DNA of 60,454 nucleotides. It comes from an uncultured Erysipelotrichaceae bacterium (lineage in GTDB: Bacteria > Bacillota_I > Bacilli_A > RF39 > UBA660). The stretch is taken from the NCBI GenBank assembly GCA_902801685.1, contig CADCIZ010000002.1, positions 1-60,454 of the forward strand, given 5' to 3'. This document shows positions 34,924 to 44,207 of this stretch, piece by piece (positions within the stretch are counted from its first letter, which is position 1; every line of letters begins with the position of its first letter). The translations under genes and the position numbers were made by a program. The notes under the pieces were generated by a model. The model was not told the origin of the DNA. It worked only from the letters and a program-made list of their open reading frames with translations, and searched no databases.

Positions 34924-36702
34924 TTAAAACCCACTTCTTTTAAATAGTTTTTCTAAATCAGATTTAGTATATGTAATAATAGTAGGCCTACCATGTGGAC
35001 AGTTAAATGGATTATCACATCCTCTTAAATCTTCTATTAAGTTTTTAGCCTCATCCATAGTAATAGATGTATTTGCTTTAATAGATGCTTTACATGCTAA
35101 AGTAGCAGCCAAATGGTCATTAAATCTTTGTAAATTAAAGTCTTTTTCTTTATTAATAACTGCTTCTATTATTCTTTTAATTACCTCATTTACATTATCT
35201 TTTATCCAAGTCGGATGTTCTTTTACTATAATTGTATTAAGACCAAACTCTTCAATCGTAAATCCCATATTAGTTAACAGGCTCATATTCTTCTCTAGTA
35301 TTATATATTCATTATTAGGTATTTCTAATGTAAGTGGTACAAGCATAGTCATTTTCGTATTAGAAGTTGCAAGTTTTTCTTTAAATATCTCGTAATTAAC
35401 TCTTTCTTTAGCAGCATGCTGATCAATTAAATACATACCTATTTCATTTTGACAGATGATATATGTACCCCAAACTAGTCCTACTGGATAAAGTATAGGA
35501 AGTCTATCACTCTTCTTTTTATCTTCTAAATCTAAAGTATCACTATTATCATTAGTTAAATCATCATTAACTACATATTCTTCAAAATCTAATGTTTGTT
35601 CTTCAATATTATATTTAGTTTTTCTCTCATTTACTGTATTAATATTTTCATGATAATCATATTCTATTTTGTTAATCTTAAAGGTTTCAATAGGTTCTTC
35701 TTTAGCGTTCGGGATTAATGTTTTAACTTTAATCTTATCTTTAATCATGTTTGTTACAAGTTCTATTAACTCATCTAATTTAGAAAACTTAATATCCATT
35801 TTAGTTGGATGAATATTTACATCAACTAGTGTTGTATCTACCTCTATATTTAAAACTACTATTGGATAATAATTATCTGGTTTATATGAATGATATGCTT
35901 CATTAATAGAGCTATTTAACTTACTATTCTTAACTATTCTTCCATTTACTATAGTAATAATACTATTATTACGAGATCTATATACCTCAGGTAAACTTAT
36001 ATATCCTGTTATCTCATAATCAGCAGATTCAGTATAAACGGATAACATCTTACGACTAACTCCAACTCCATAAATGCTATTAATTACTTTAAGCAAATTA
36101 CCAGATCCATCTGTTTGCAATAATACCTTGGAATCATTAATTAAAGTAAACCTAATATCAGGATGAGATAAGGCTAGTTTATTCATATAATCTGTAATAT
36201 GAGCAAGTTCAGTATATAGACTCTTTAAGTATTTTAATCTAGCTGGAGTATTAAAGAATAAGTCATTTACTTCAATTATTGTACCAATTCTTGCATCACC
36301 ATTTTTAACATCAATTATCTTTCCGCCTTCAATATTTACAATAGTTCCAATATCAGATGCACAAGTAGTTAGTTTTACTTTAGATACTGATGCAATAGAA
36401 GCAAGAGCTTCACCTCTAAAACCTAAAGTATTTATGCGGAATAAATCTTCTTCAGTTTTTAATTTACTTGTTGCATGACGCAAAAAACAATTAACTGCAT
36501 CTTCCTTATCCATACCTTTACCATTATCAGTTACGCGAATCATTTTAACTCCTGATTCAATTAATTCAACTTTAATATCATTACTATTAGCATCTATACT
36601 ATTTTCTACTAACTCTTTTACAACTGATGCACATCTTTCTACAACTTCTCCCGCTGCAATCTTATTTGCTAATATTGTATCCATTACTTTAATTATTGCC
36701 AT
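34924..36702 (-). CDS. mutL: DNA mismatch repair protein MutL
   Basis: 592 aa. GHKL ATPase motifs: KIAAGEVVERCASVVKELVE, VTDNGKGM, TLGFRGEALASIASVS. The C-terminal endonuclease metal-binding motif DQHAAKERVNYE, ACKAS and CPHGRPTII are intact, so this is the nicking MutL found in bacteria without MutH. mutS is not adjacent, unlike the common mutSL order. AAGGAG supports ATG 36702. Confidence 0.95.
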   Translation of the reverse strand: MAIIKVMDTILANKIAAGEVVERCASVVKELVENSIDANSNDIKVELIESGVKMIRVTDNGKGMDKEDAVNCFLRHATSKLKTEEDLFRINTLGFRGEALASIASVSKVKLTTCASDIGTIVNIEGGKIIDVKNGDARIGTIIEVNDLFFNTPARLKYLKSLYTELAHITDYMNKLALSHPDIRFTLINDSKVLLQTDGSGNLLKVINSIYGVGVSRKMLSVYTESADYEITGYISLPEVYRSRNNSIITIVNGRIVKNSKLNSSINEAYHSYKPDNYYPIVVLNIEVDTTLVDVNIHPTKMDIKFSKLDELIELVTNMIKDKIKVKTLIPNAKEEPIETFKINKIEYDYHENINTVNERKTKYNIEEQTLDFEEYVVNDDLTNDNSDTLDLEDKKKSDRLPILYPVGLVWGTYIICQNEIGMYLIDQHAAKERVNYEIFKEKLATSNTKMTMLVPLTLEIPNNEYIILEKNMSLLTNMGFTIEEFGLNTIIVKEHPTWIKDNVNEVIKRIIEAVINKEKDFNLQRFNDHLAATLACKASIKANTSITMDEAKNLIEDLRGCDNPFNCPHGRPTIITYTKSDLEKLFKRSGF

Positions 36703-36783
36703 AATTCTTACTCCTTAACAATTTACAAATTTATTTTAACACGTATTATAGTTTGTAATCAATAGAAAAAATTATGAAATTAA

Positions 36784-37263
36784 TCATAACTTTTTAATCA
36801 TTTGCTTTTCAATTGTTTTATTATCATTCATCATTAATTTATTAAGATATTCTTTTATATATTCTGGTCTATCTAATATCTCTTCTTTAAAACCATTAAT
36901 TATTACTTCCTTTACATCTATACCCAAAGCTAATTCAAACCAAGCAGCTACAATATGACGATGACAGAACTCATTATGTTCTTCATAACATAATAATATA
37001 GAGTTATCTAACTTTTCATATATTTGTTTAGGATTTAATGGTTTTAAAACTTGCTCATAGAACTCTTTCATATAATACTCATTATTGGTTACTTCATCAA
37101 TTAAACCTCGATTATGTCTCCAAGTTTTAAAGAACTCACGTTTAGGGGCTAGTGTTAAAAAGTAATCCCCTACATAATTTGCATCTTTACCTTTATCACG
37201 AGATATAGAATATACTTGATACTTATCAGTATGACAATTATTATAATTACTTGTTTTAATCAT
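36784..37263 (-). CDS. DUF488 family protein
   Basis: 159 aa. LLCYEEHNEFCHRHIVAAWF is the hallmark DUF488 motif (CYE..G.FCHR..VA.W), with possible metal or thiol chemistry at the Cys/His. The family's function is unknown. The start is 5 nt from the end of the broken rhuM reading frame, and its ribosome binding site AAGGAG overlaps that frame's last codons, so the two were one transcript. Confidence 0.8.
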   Translation of the reverse strand: MIKTSNYNNCHTDKYQVYSISRDKGKDANYVGDYFLTLAPKREFFKTWRHNRGLIDEVTNNEYYMKEFYEQVLKPLNPKQIYEKLDNSILLCYEEHNEFCHRHIVAAWFELALGIDVKEVIINGFKEEILDRPEYIKEYLNKLMMNDNKTIEKQMIKKL

Positions 37264-37268
37264 TCAAA

Positions 37269-38290
37269 TCACTCCTTATCACAACATACTTTTTCTGTTT
37301 CATAAACTAATTTATCAAAGTCAGATATATAATTTCTATCTTGAATAACTGCATACTTATCATATTCACCCTCAGCTTTTTTCATAGCTTTATCATGGCT
37401 TATTTTTCCTTTACCTTTTAGTACATCATACATGTTAATTTTAAATACTTCTTCTAAAGATGTTACCCAATCATAATCGCCATTGGTATATGACGAGTTG
37501 CTCTATTTTCAGCAATATCAAGATAGATATTAACTAAATCATTTAGTTCTTTTAACTCTTTTTCATCCAAATAATTTTTAGCAATTCTAACATCACTTTT
37601 TAAAATTTTACCATTAGGGGAATTTTTCCAATTAGTAAGACCTAAATGTTCCTTAGTAGAATCAACTCTATCATATATTATTTCTGCAGCAGTTTGATGG
37701 GATATTGCATAATGAAATTTATTTTGAATTGTCTTATAAAACGTTTTAGCAGTCTCACTATCTTTAATATAATCAATACTACATTCAGCAAATATATCAG
37801 TAATTTTTTGATAAAACATTCTTTCACTAACTCTAATTAGTTTTATTCTTTCAAGTAATTCATCAAAATATTTTTGATCATTTCTATTTGCTTTCATGAA
37901 TCTTTCGTCATTAAGAATAAATCCTTTTTTAATATACTCTTTTAATATCCTATTTGCCCAAGTTCTAAATTTGATTGCTTTTTTTGAATTAACTCTAAAA
38001 CCTATTGAAATAATCATATCAAGATTATAATATTTGGTTTTATAAGTTTGTAATCCATCATTACCCACATGTTCCATTTTGGAACATGTGCCTATTTCTT
38101 TTAATTCATCATCCCTATAAATATTGTTTATATGCTTCACTATTGCAGGCCTTTGTACATCAAAAAGTTCTGCAATTGCATTTGTATTTAACCATACATC
38201 TTCATCATTTAAAAGCACTTCAATTTTTAAATTATCATTATCATCTTCATAAAATATGATATCATTTTTCTTTTTAATAATATTCTCCAT
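37269..38290 (-). pseudogene. rhuM gene with a frameshift near its 3' end
   Basis: The first ~275 codons give a RhuM protein: WLNTNAIAELFDVQRPAIVKHI, YYNLDMIISIGFRVNSKKAI, WANRILKEYIKKGF, then AENRATRHIPM. After HIPMAIM the frame runs into TAA at about 37463. A shift of one base restores the family C-terminus (DWVTSLEEVFKIN, GKGKISHDKAMKKAEGEYDKY) up to TGA at 37271-37269. One missing base near 37473 explains it; a sequencing or assembly error is also possible. ATG 38290 follows AGGAGAC. No Fic domain, unlike the 5793 gene. Confidence 0.75.
38066..38090. repeat. Perfect 25-bp palindrome inside the second rhuM
   Basis: Arms CACATGTTCCA and TGGAACATGTG around TTT. It begins at the third base of a codon and covers eight further codons (T-C-S-K-M-E-H-V on the minus strand): the same span, register and central Lys as the palindrome at 5963-5987, with unrelated arms. 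Confidence 0.9.
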
Positions 38291-38341
38291 AAAGTCTCCT
38301 GAAATATTCATATTAAGAAAAATCTATAGATTGCTATAGAT

Positions 38342-39154
38342 TCACTCATACTTACTATCAACACCTAAATAACTTTCTAAACTAATCCAGTTACCATTAT
38401 TATATAGTTTTTTAGCAAGTTCAACTCCCACATATCTAAAATGCCATGCTTCATAATTATAACCGGTCTCTGTCTCTTTATCTTTAGGAAATCTTAAGAT
38501 AAATCCATAATCAGCAACATGTTCATTTACCCAAGCACCAGTTGGTGTTTCTAAGAAGTTCTTATTAGTTCCATTAAGGTCAAAGCATAAACCGCTTTGA
38601 TGTTCAGAATACCCTGCACGTGCAGAATAAGTATCTGCTGCATCAATTCCATCTCTAGCAGCATAATTATTATATAAATCAACTTGTACTTTATAAGAAC
38701 GATATCCACTAGTTATTTTAAGTTCATATCCTGCATCTTTAGCTGATTCTTTCATACTAATGAATTTCTCCATTACTGTTTTATCTAAATAATCTGGGCC
38801 ATATAAATAATCACTAGTAATCTCTTTATATGGTTCTTTAGGTTCATAAGTACTATCAAGCGGGTATGATTTATTTACTATAAGTATTCCATCTACATAA
38901 TAAGCACCTTCATATTTAGTTAAATGCATGCCCGTTGTAGTTTTACTAATCAGCTCTTCTCCTTCACGCAAGTCATAATTATCCTTAGTTTTTTCTTTAG
39001 ATACTTTTTTAGTTGTTGTAGTATTGTTAGTTTTTACCTTAGTTTTATTATTCTTTGGTACTAATTTAATAATACCTATAATTAATCCTAATATAACTAC
39101 CACAACTAATACCAGTATAATAATTGGACCTTTTTTTATTCTTCGCCTTTTCAT
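38342..39154 (-). CDS. VanY-type D-alanyl-D-alanine carboxypeptidase (M15)
   Basis: 270 aa. A basic tail and one membrane span (~10-30) are followed by a Thr/Lys-rich linker and an M15B peptidase domain. SGYRSYKVQVDLYN, the zinc-binding SEHQSGLCFDL (H-x6-D) and EAWHFRYVG (third ligand His) are all present. It trims the terminal D-Ala of peptidoglycan stem peptides outside the cell. No van resistance genes nearby, so housekeeping (LdcB/DacB-like) is likely. It is 2 nt from xseB, hence in the same transcript. Confidence 0.88.
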   Translation of the reverse strand: MKRRRIKKGPIIILVLVVVVILGLIIGIIKLVPKNNKTKVKTNNTTTTKKVSKEKTKDNYDLREGEELISKTTTGMHLTKYEGAYYVDGILIVNKSYPLDSTYEPKEPYKEITSDYLYGPDYLDKTVMEKFISMKESAKDAGYELKITSGYRSYKVQVDLYNNYAARDGIDAADTYSARAGYSEHQSGLCFDLNGTNKNFLETPTGAWVNEHVADYGFILRFPKDKETETGYNYEAWHFRYVGVELAKKLYNNGNWISLESYLGVDSKYE

Positions 39155-39156
39155 AA

Positions 39157-39375
39157 TTACTCCACATCAAAGTCTTTAATCTCATTATTTTCAGTAACTA
39201 TCTTACTAACTTGTTCATCTATCTTCTTTAACTTCTCATCACAAGACTTAACTAAACTCATAGCTTTAGTATACTTTTCAATAGATGTATCTAAATCAAC
39301 TTCTCCGTTTTCAAGTTCATTAATAATTGTTTCTAATTCTTTTATTTGATCTTCAAATTTTACAACTTTTTCCAT
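39157..39375 (-). CDS. xseB: Exodeoxyribonuclease VII small subunit
   Basis: 72 aa. KFEDQIKELETIINELENGEVDLD and SIEKYTKAMSLVKSCDEKL match XseB throughout: a coiled-coil hairpin that binds the large subunit. AGGAAGAG ribosome binding site lies in the end of xseA. Directly follows xseA. Confidence 0.95.
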   Translation of the reverse strand: MEKVVKFEDQIKELETIINELENGEVDLDTSIEKYTKAMSLVKSCDEKLKKIDEQVSKIVTENNEIKDFDVE

Positions 39376-40647
39376 TTAAACCTCTTCCTTCTTATTAGTA
39401 ACTTTCGCAATAATTTCACCATTACTAATTTTTATATTTAACTCATCATCGATATTTATATCATTAATATCTTTAACTAATTTATTATTTTTATATGTTA
39501 CACTAAATCCTCGTTTTAAACTACTTAAAGGATTTAATAGTTCTAACTTATTAATTAAATTATCTAAGTATATTTGTTTATCTTTATATAATATACTAGG
39601 GTTTACTATAATATGATTACTAGTAAGTAATTCTAATCTATGTTTTGCATTATTTAGATTATTTATTATAGATTTGTTAAGCTTTTCAACAAGTAAATCT
39701 AATCCTTGTTTTTTAGCCTCAAACATAATCATTGGATTTTTAATAACAAATGAATTCTTAACTGATTCTAAATACAGTCTTTGATAATTAACTTTAGTAT
39801 TGATTGCTTCATTTAATCTAACCTTTAAATTATGCATATAATTTATTAAATCAGGTAAATTAGGTACTGCCATTTCTGCTGCTCCTGTTGGAGTAGGCGC
39901 ACGCATATCAGCAACAAAATCTGCAATCGTATAATCTATTTCATGGCCTACCGCACTAATTGTTGGTACTTTACATGCAAATATACGTCTGGCTAACTCT
40001 TCTTCATTAAAGTTCCATAAATCTTCAATAGAACCTCCACCACGCCCAATAATCAATACATCAAGATTAAACTCTTCTGCTTTATCGATAGATGCAATTA
40101 TACTTTTATAAGCATTATCTCCTTGTACTAATGATGGAAACAATAATACTTCACATATTGGATATCTTCTTTTAATTGTTGAGATAATATCTTTTACGGC
40201 TGCTCCTTCTCTAGCAGTAATTACACCAATTCTCTCAGGATACTTAGGTATTTTTTTCTTATATTTAGAATCAAATAGTCCTTCTTGAGCTAAATCTTTC
40301 TTTAATTTTTCATACGCTAAATAAAGATTTCCTATACCATCTTTTTCCATCTCACTAACATATATTTGATAACTTCCTGTTGCTTCATATACACTAATTC
40401 TACCAGTAACAAGTATTTTATCTCCATCATTAGGAACAAACGTTAACTTTTTAGCATTACCACTAAACATAATAGCATTTATTTTACTAGTTTCATCTTT
40501 AATAGAAAAATATATATGTCCTGTTGAATGCATCTTTAAATTAGATATTTCACCTTTTAAAAAGACATTAAATAAGTTACTATCATTATCTAATTTATGT
40601 TTTAAATACTTATTAATTGCTGATACAGTTAAATATCTATCTTGCAT
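39376..40647 (-). CDS. xseA: Exodeoxyribonuclease VII large subunit
   Basis: 423 aa. N-terminal OB fold (FLKGEISNLKMHSTGHIYFSIKDE), catalytic domain with VITAREGAAVKDIISTI, GRGGGSIEDLWNFN, SAVGHEIDYTIADFVAD and RAPTPTGAAE, then a coiled coil. It degrades single-stranded DNA. It overlaps nusB by 11 bp, so the two are translationally coupled, an order (nusB-xseA-xseB) known from Bacillus. Confidence 0.96.
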   Translation of the reverse strand: MQDRYLTVSAINKYLKHKLDNDSNLFNVFLKGEISNLKMHSTGHIYFSIKDETSKINAIMFSGNAKKLTFVPNDGDKILVTGRISVYEATGSYQIYVSEMEKDGIGNLYLAYEKLKKDLAQEGLFDSKYKKKIPKYPERIGVITAREGAAVKDIISTIKRRYPICEVLLFPSLVQGDNAYKSIIASIDKAEEFNLDVLIIGRGGGSIEDLWNFNEEELARRIFACKVPTISAVGHEIDYTIADFVADMRAPTPTGAAEMAVPNLPDLINYMHNLKVRLNEAINTKVNYQRLYLESVKNSFVIKNPMIMFEAKKQGLDLLVEKLNKSIINNLNNAKHRLELLTSNHIIVNPSILYKDKQIYLDNLINKLELLNPLSSLKRGFSVTYKNNKLVKDINDINIDDELNIKISNGEIIAKVTNKKEEV

Positions 40648-41062
40648 TCTTATCTTCCTTATCTACTTTTTCATGATATACTTTATCAAGACATGCATTA
40701 ATCATATTTTTAACTTTATCATCACTATATAACTTTGCAAGATTAACTGATTCATTTATAACTACTATAGGTGGAGTATCTGTATACATTAACTCATATA
40801 TTCCCATAAGTAATATTGCTTGATCAGTATTACCTAATCTATTTATAGTCCAACCATTTAAATAAGTATTCGCAATATTAATTAATTTATCTTTATATGT
40901 AACTACACCATATACTATTTCTTTTACAAATTCATTATCAATCTCATAAACAGATTTAATTACATCATCTACATTGTATTCAACTTTATTAGCCTCATAA
41001 ACATTTATTTGATAGAGTATCGTCATTATTTTAGTTCTTAATTCACTTCTATTTAAACTCAT
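40637..41062 (-). CDS. nusB: Transcription antitermination protein NusB
   Basis: About 141 aa. LNRSELRTKIMTILYQI at the start and LMGIYELMYTDTPPIVVINE and VNLAKLYSDDKVKNMINACLDKV at the end are diagnostic. NusB with NusE (S10) binds boxA for rRNA antitermination. ATG 41062 is preferred because AGGTGATT lies just upstream. It heads the nusB-xseAB-vanY transcript. Confidence 0.93.
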   Translation of the reverse strand: MSLNRSELRTKIMTILYQINVYEANKVEYNVDDVIKSVYEIDNEFVKEIVYGVVTYKDKLINIANTYLNGWTINRLGNTDQAILLMGIYELMYTDTPPIVVINESVNLAKLYSDDKVKNMINACLDKVYHEKVDKEDKNAR

Positions 41063-41132
41063 TTCAATCACCTAACTAATTTTATCATGATTTAAAAAAA
41101 ATATAAAGAAAGTTCTTTATATTTTCTAATTT

Positions 41133-42260
41133 TTATCCGCTATAGGTAAATGAATTAAGATCTCCATCACCAATAGTGGTGTTGTTATATGCCAATAAAT
41201 AATCTGTATAATCATAACTAATAATTAAACAAGTTTTATAACTTCCCTTTGTAGAAATATCTTGCGCAAAATCATGTGTGCCAATAGTGTATGTACAAGC
41301 AGAACCATTATAAGTACATGAGCCATCTTTATTTAATACTAAAGTATATCCTTCACTTGCTGCTTCACCAATATAAGTACCATACTTTATTGTATAATTA
41401 CCTAATTTAATACCTTCTGATTCTTGTTTTTTCTGTTCTTCGATTTGTTTTTGTTTTTCTTCTTCTATTCTAGCATTTTCTTCTTTAATACTTTTAATAC
41501 TATCTTGTTTAGTTTTTAACTCTTCTTTTAATTTATCAGTAGCCTTTTTATTAGCCTCAATAACCTTACTTATATCTTCATATATTTCTATACTTTTCTC
41601 TACTCTTTTCTTAAGTTCATTCTCAACTAATTTACTATCAAAGGTAAATGAATTATCTTTAGTATCTACTTTAATAAATGTTTCTTCAAACTTAGTTAAA
41701 GTAACCTCTTTACCTGTAGAATCAGTAACTGACTCTTTATCATTTTCATTAAATACATATTTTTCTACCATAACAGCCTTACTTGAATCTTTATTTGTCT
41801 TGCTATTGATTTGATCAGTTAAATTCTTATAATAATTAGAATCATCTGATACAGTATTAGAGTAATAATTATATGTATCTTTTTCGATATTATAGAGTAA
41901 TTCTACACTAGTTGGTTCATTATATACTAATGCATTTACTTTATCATCTTCGATATAATATACATTAGTATAATTATTATCTTCTTTATTATAACTAATA
42001 GTCATAACTGGTTCTTTAATATCAGTAACATTAAATATACTTACCTTTGCATCCTTAATATCACTAGGTAATCCTGCTTTTTCATATAACTTATTTTCAT
42101 TTATGTCTTTTAAATAAAGATAATAAGTCTCTCCCCATGTAGTTTTTAACTTATCACTTTTATTACCAAATATTTTATCTTTAAATAAGTAGCCACATGC
42201 TAATAAACATATAACTAAAATTATACCAATTGCTATAAATAATTCCTTTTTACTTTTCAT
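41133..42260 (-). CDS. Membrane-anchored extracytoplasmic protein
   Basis: About 375 aa. N-terminal membrane span (ELFIAIGIILVICLLACGYLF); its LLACG resembles a lipobox, so it may be a lipoprotein. A long Asp/Lys/Asn-rich region is followed by a coiled coil (~230-280, EENARIEEEKQKQIEEQ). The C-terminal small beta domain (GNYTIKYGTYIGEAASEGYT, with a possible disulfide in NGSACTY) resembles lipocalin-like repeats in gut Firmicute surface proteins. Function unknown. ATG 42260 follows GGTGG. Confidence 0.6.
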   Translation of the reverse strand: MKSKKELFIAIGIILVICLLACGYLFKDKIFGNKSDKLKTTWGETYYLYLKDINENKLYEKAGLPSDIKDAKVSIFNVTDIKEPVMTISYNKEDNNYTNVYYIEDDKVNALVYNEPTSVELLYNIEKDTYNYYSNTVSDDSNYYKNLTDQINSKTNKDSSKAVMVEKYVFNENDKESVTDSTGKEVTLTKFEETFIKVDTKDNSFTFDSKLVENELKKRVEKSIEIYEDISKVIEANKKATDKLKEELKTKQDSIKSIKEENARIEEEKQKQIEEQKKQESEGIKLGNYTIKYGTYIGEAASEGYTLVLNKDGSCTYNGSACTYTIGTHDFAQDISTKGSYKTCLIISYDYTDYLLAYNNTTIGDGDLNSFTYSG

Positions 42261-42335
42261 ATATATAACCACCTTTATCCTTATATAAATAATATCATAT
42301 TTTCAAATATTTAACAACTAATTAATTTTCTGATA

Positions 42336-44096
42336 TTATTTGTAATTATCTAAAAACTCTTTTAAATTCTCGCTTACATTATGCGGAAGTATTTTATCTA
42401 ACTCATCAATACTTGCCTGCTTCATTTTATTAATACTATGATACTTCTTTAAAAGTTCATTCTTTCTTTTCTCACCAATACCTTCAATATTATCAAGCAC
42501 ACTAGATAAACTTCCTTTACTTCTTATTTGTCTATGATAATTAATAGTAAAATTATGTACTTCATCTTGCATTCTTTCAAGAAGATAAAATAAATTACTT
42601 TTTTTATCAATTTCAATTTCTTCAATTGGATCAAAAGCTAATAACTTACTTGTTGCATGATGATTATCTTTCTTAAGTCCCACTACTGGAATATCAAGGC
42701 CTAATGATTCAATTACTTCTCGGGCAACATTTATCTGTCCTACTCCACCATCAACAATTATTAAATTAGGTCTTACTAGATTATCAGATAATACTCTAAA
42801 ATATCTACGATATATAACCTCACGCATCGTATTATAATCATCATTCTTATCAATGCTAATTTTAAATTTACGATAATCATTTTTAGAAGGAACACCTTCT
42901 TTAAAAACAACCATACCAGATACATTATATTCACCAAACAAATGAGCATTATCAAATATCTCTATTCTATCTAAGGTATCTAGTTTTAATATTTTTCTTA
43001 ATTCTTCATTAGCCTCTATAGTTCTTTTCTCATCTTTCTTTATTAGTTCAAATTTTTCATTCAATGCAATTTTAGCATTATCATTTGCCATCTCAACTAA
43101 TCTAAGTTTTTCCCCTTTCATAGGTACTTTAACATTAATCTCTAAATAGTTTTCTAATAAACCTTTATCAACTATATTCGGTACTAATATCTCTTTTGGT
43201 TTTAATATATCCTTATTGTAGAAATTTGCAATATATCTAGTTAACTCTTCATCCTCATTTTCAATTAGAGGAAATATTTTAGAATGTCTTTCTATTATTT
43301 TAGAATTTCTAATAAAGAATACTTGAATGCTAATATAGCCTTTATCTACATAATATCCAAAGATATCTCTATTAACATTATCTTTTAATTCTACTTTTTG
43401 ATGAGTAAGTGTTACTTTGATGTAATCAAGTAGTTGCTTTATCTCTAATGCTTTCTCATAATGCATTTGCTTAGATTCTTCTTCCATCTCACGTTCTAAT
43501 TTCTCTCTTACTATCGAATCATCACCATTTAAGAACTTAATAATCTCACTTTTCATAGATTCTATTTTATCTTTATCTATATCATAAACACAATATCCTA
43601 AGCACTGCCCTATATGATAATATAAACATGTTTTCTTAGGATAAGTACGACATTTCTTTAAAGGATAAATTCTATTTAATAAATTAACCGTACCACGAGC
43701 AGCAGTAACATTAGGATAAGGGCCATATAAATTCTTTTGATTCTTCTTACGATTTATACTTCTTACTACTTTAAGTGTAGGTACTTTTTCATTAGTAAGT
43801 TCAATATAAGGATAACTCTTATCATCTCTAAGTAAAATATTATACTTAGGATCATACTTTTTAATTAAATTAATCTCTAATATAAGTGACTCTACTTCAC
43901 TTTCAACAACTATATATTCAAAATCTACTATTTCACTAACTAACTTTGCCGTCTTACCATAGTGTTTGCCCCTAAAATAAGAATTAACTCTATTTTTTAA
44001 ATTTTTAGCTTTGCCAACATAAATAATAACTCCATCCTTATTTTTCATTAAATAGCACCCAGGTTTATTAGGTAACAAGAGTAATTTATCATGCAT
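42336..44096 (-). CDS. uvrC: Excinuclease ABC subunit C
   Basis: 586 aa. N-terminal GIY-YIG nuclease (PGCYLMKNKDGVIIYVGKAK, KNLKNRVNSYF), UVR domain (MEEESKQMHYEKALEIKQLL), RNase H-like C-terminal nuclease (IEIFDNAHLFGEYNVSGMVV, LIIVDGGVGQ) and terminal helix-hairpin-helix (IEGIGEKRKNELLKKY). It makes both incisions in nucleotide excision repair with UvrAB, which are elsewhere. Divergent from the Fic gene. Confidence 0.96.
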   Translation of the reverse strand: MHDKLLLLPNKPGCYLMKNKDGVIIYVGKAKNLKNRVNSYFRGKHYGKTAKLVSEIVDFEYIVVESEVESLILEINLIKKYDPKYNILLRDDKSYPYIELTNEKVPTLKVVRSINRKKNQKNLYGPYPNVTAARGTVNLLNRIYPLKKCRTYPKKTCLYYHIGQCLGYCVYDIDKDKIESMKSEIIKFLNGDDSIVREKLEREMEEESKQMHYEKALEIKQLLDYIKVTLTHQKVELKDNVNRDIFGYYVDKGYISIQVFFIRNSKIIERHSKIFPLIENEDEELTRYIANFYNKDILKPKEILVPNIVDKGLLENYLEINVKVPMKGEKLRLVEMANDNAKIALNEKFELIKKDEKRTIEANEELRKILKLDTLDRIEIFDNAHLFGEYNVSGMVVFKEGVPSKNDYRKFKISIDKNDDYNTMREVIYRRYFRVLSDNLVRPNLIIVDGGVGQINVAREVIESLGLDIPVVGLKKDNHHATSKLLAFDPIEEIEIDKKSNLFYLLERMQDEVHNFTINYHRQIRSKGSLSSVLDNIEGIGEKRKNELLKKYHSINKMKQASIDELDKILPHNVSENLKEFLDNYK

Positions 44097-44152
44097 TATA
44101 TCACCTCCAGAAAACTATATAGATTATAACAGATTTAGCATAATAACTCAAT

Positions 44153-44181
44153 TTGCAATATACTAAAAAAAATGGTAGAAT
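44153..44181 (+). promoter_or_regulatory. Promoter of the 44208 Fic gene
   Basis: TTGCAA (44153-44158), 17-bp spacer, TAGAAT (44176-44181). Confidence 0.65.
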
Positions 44182-44207
44182 AACGACTAACAAAGGGGGG
44201 GATATAT

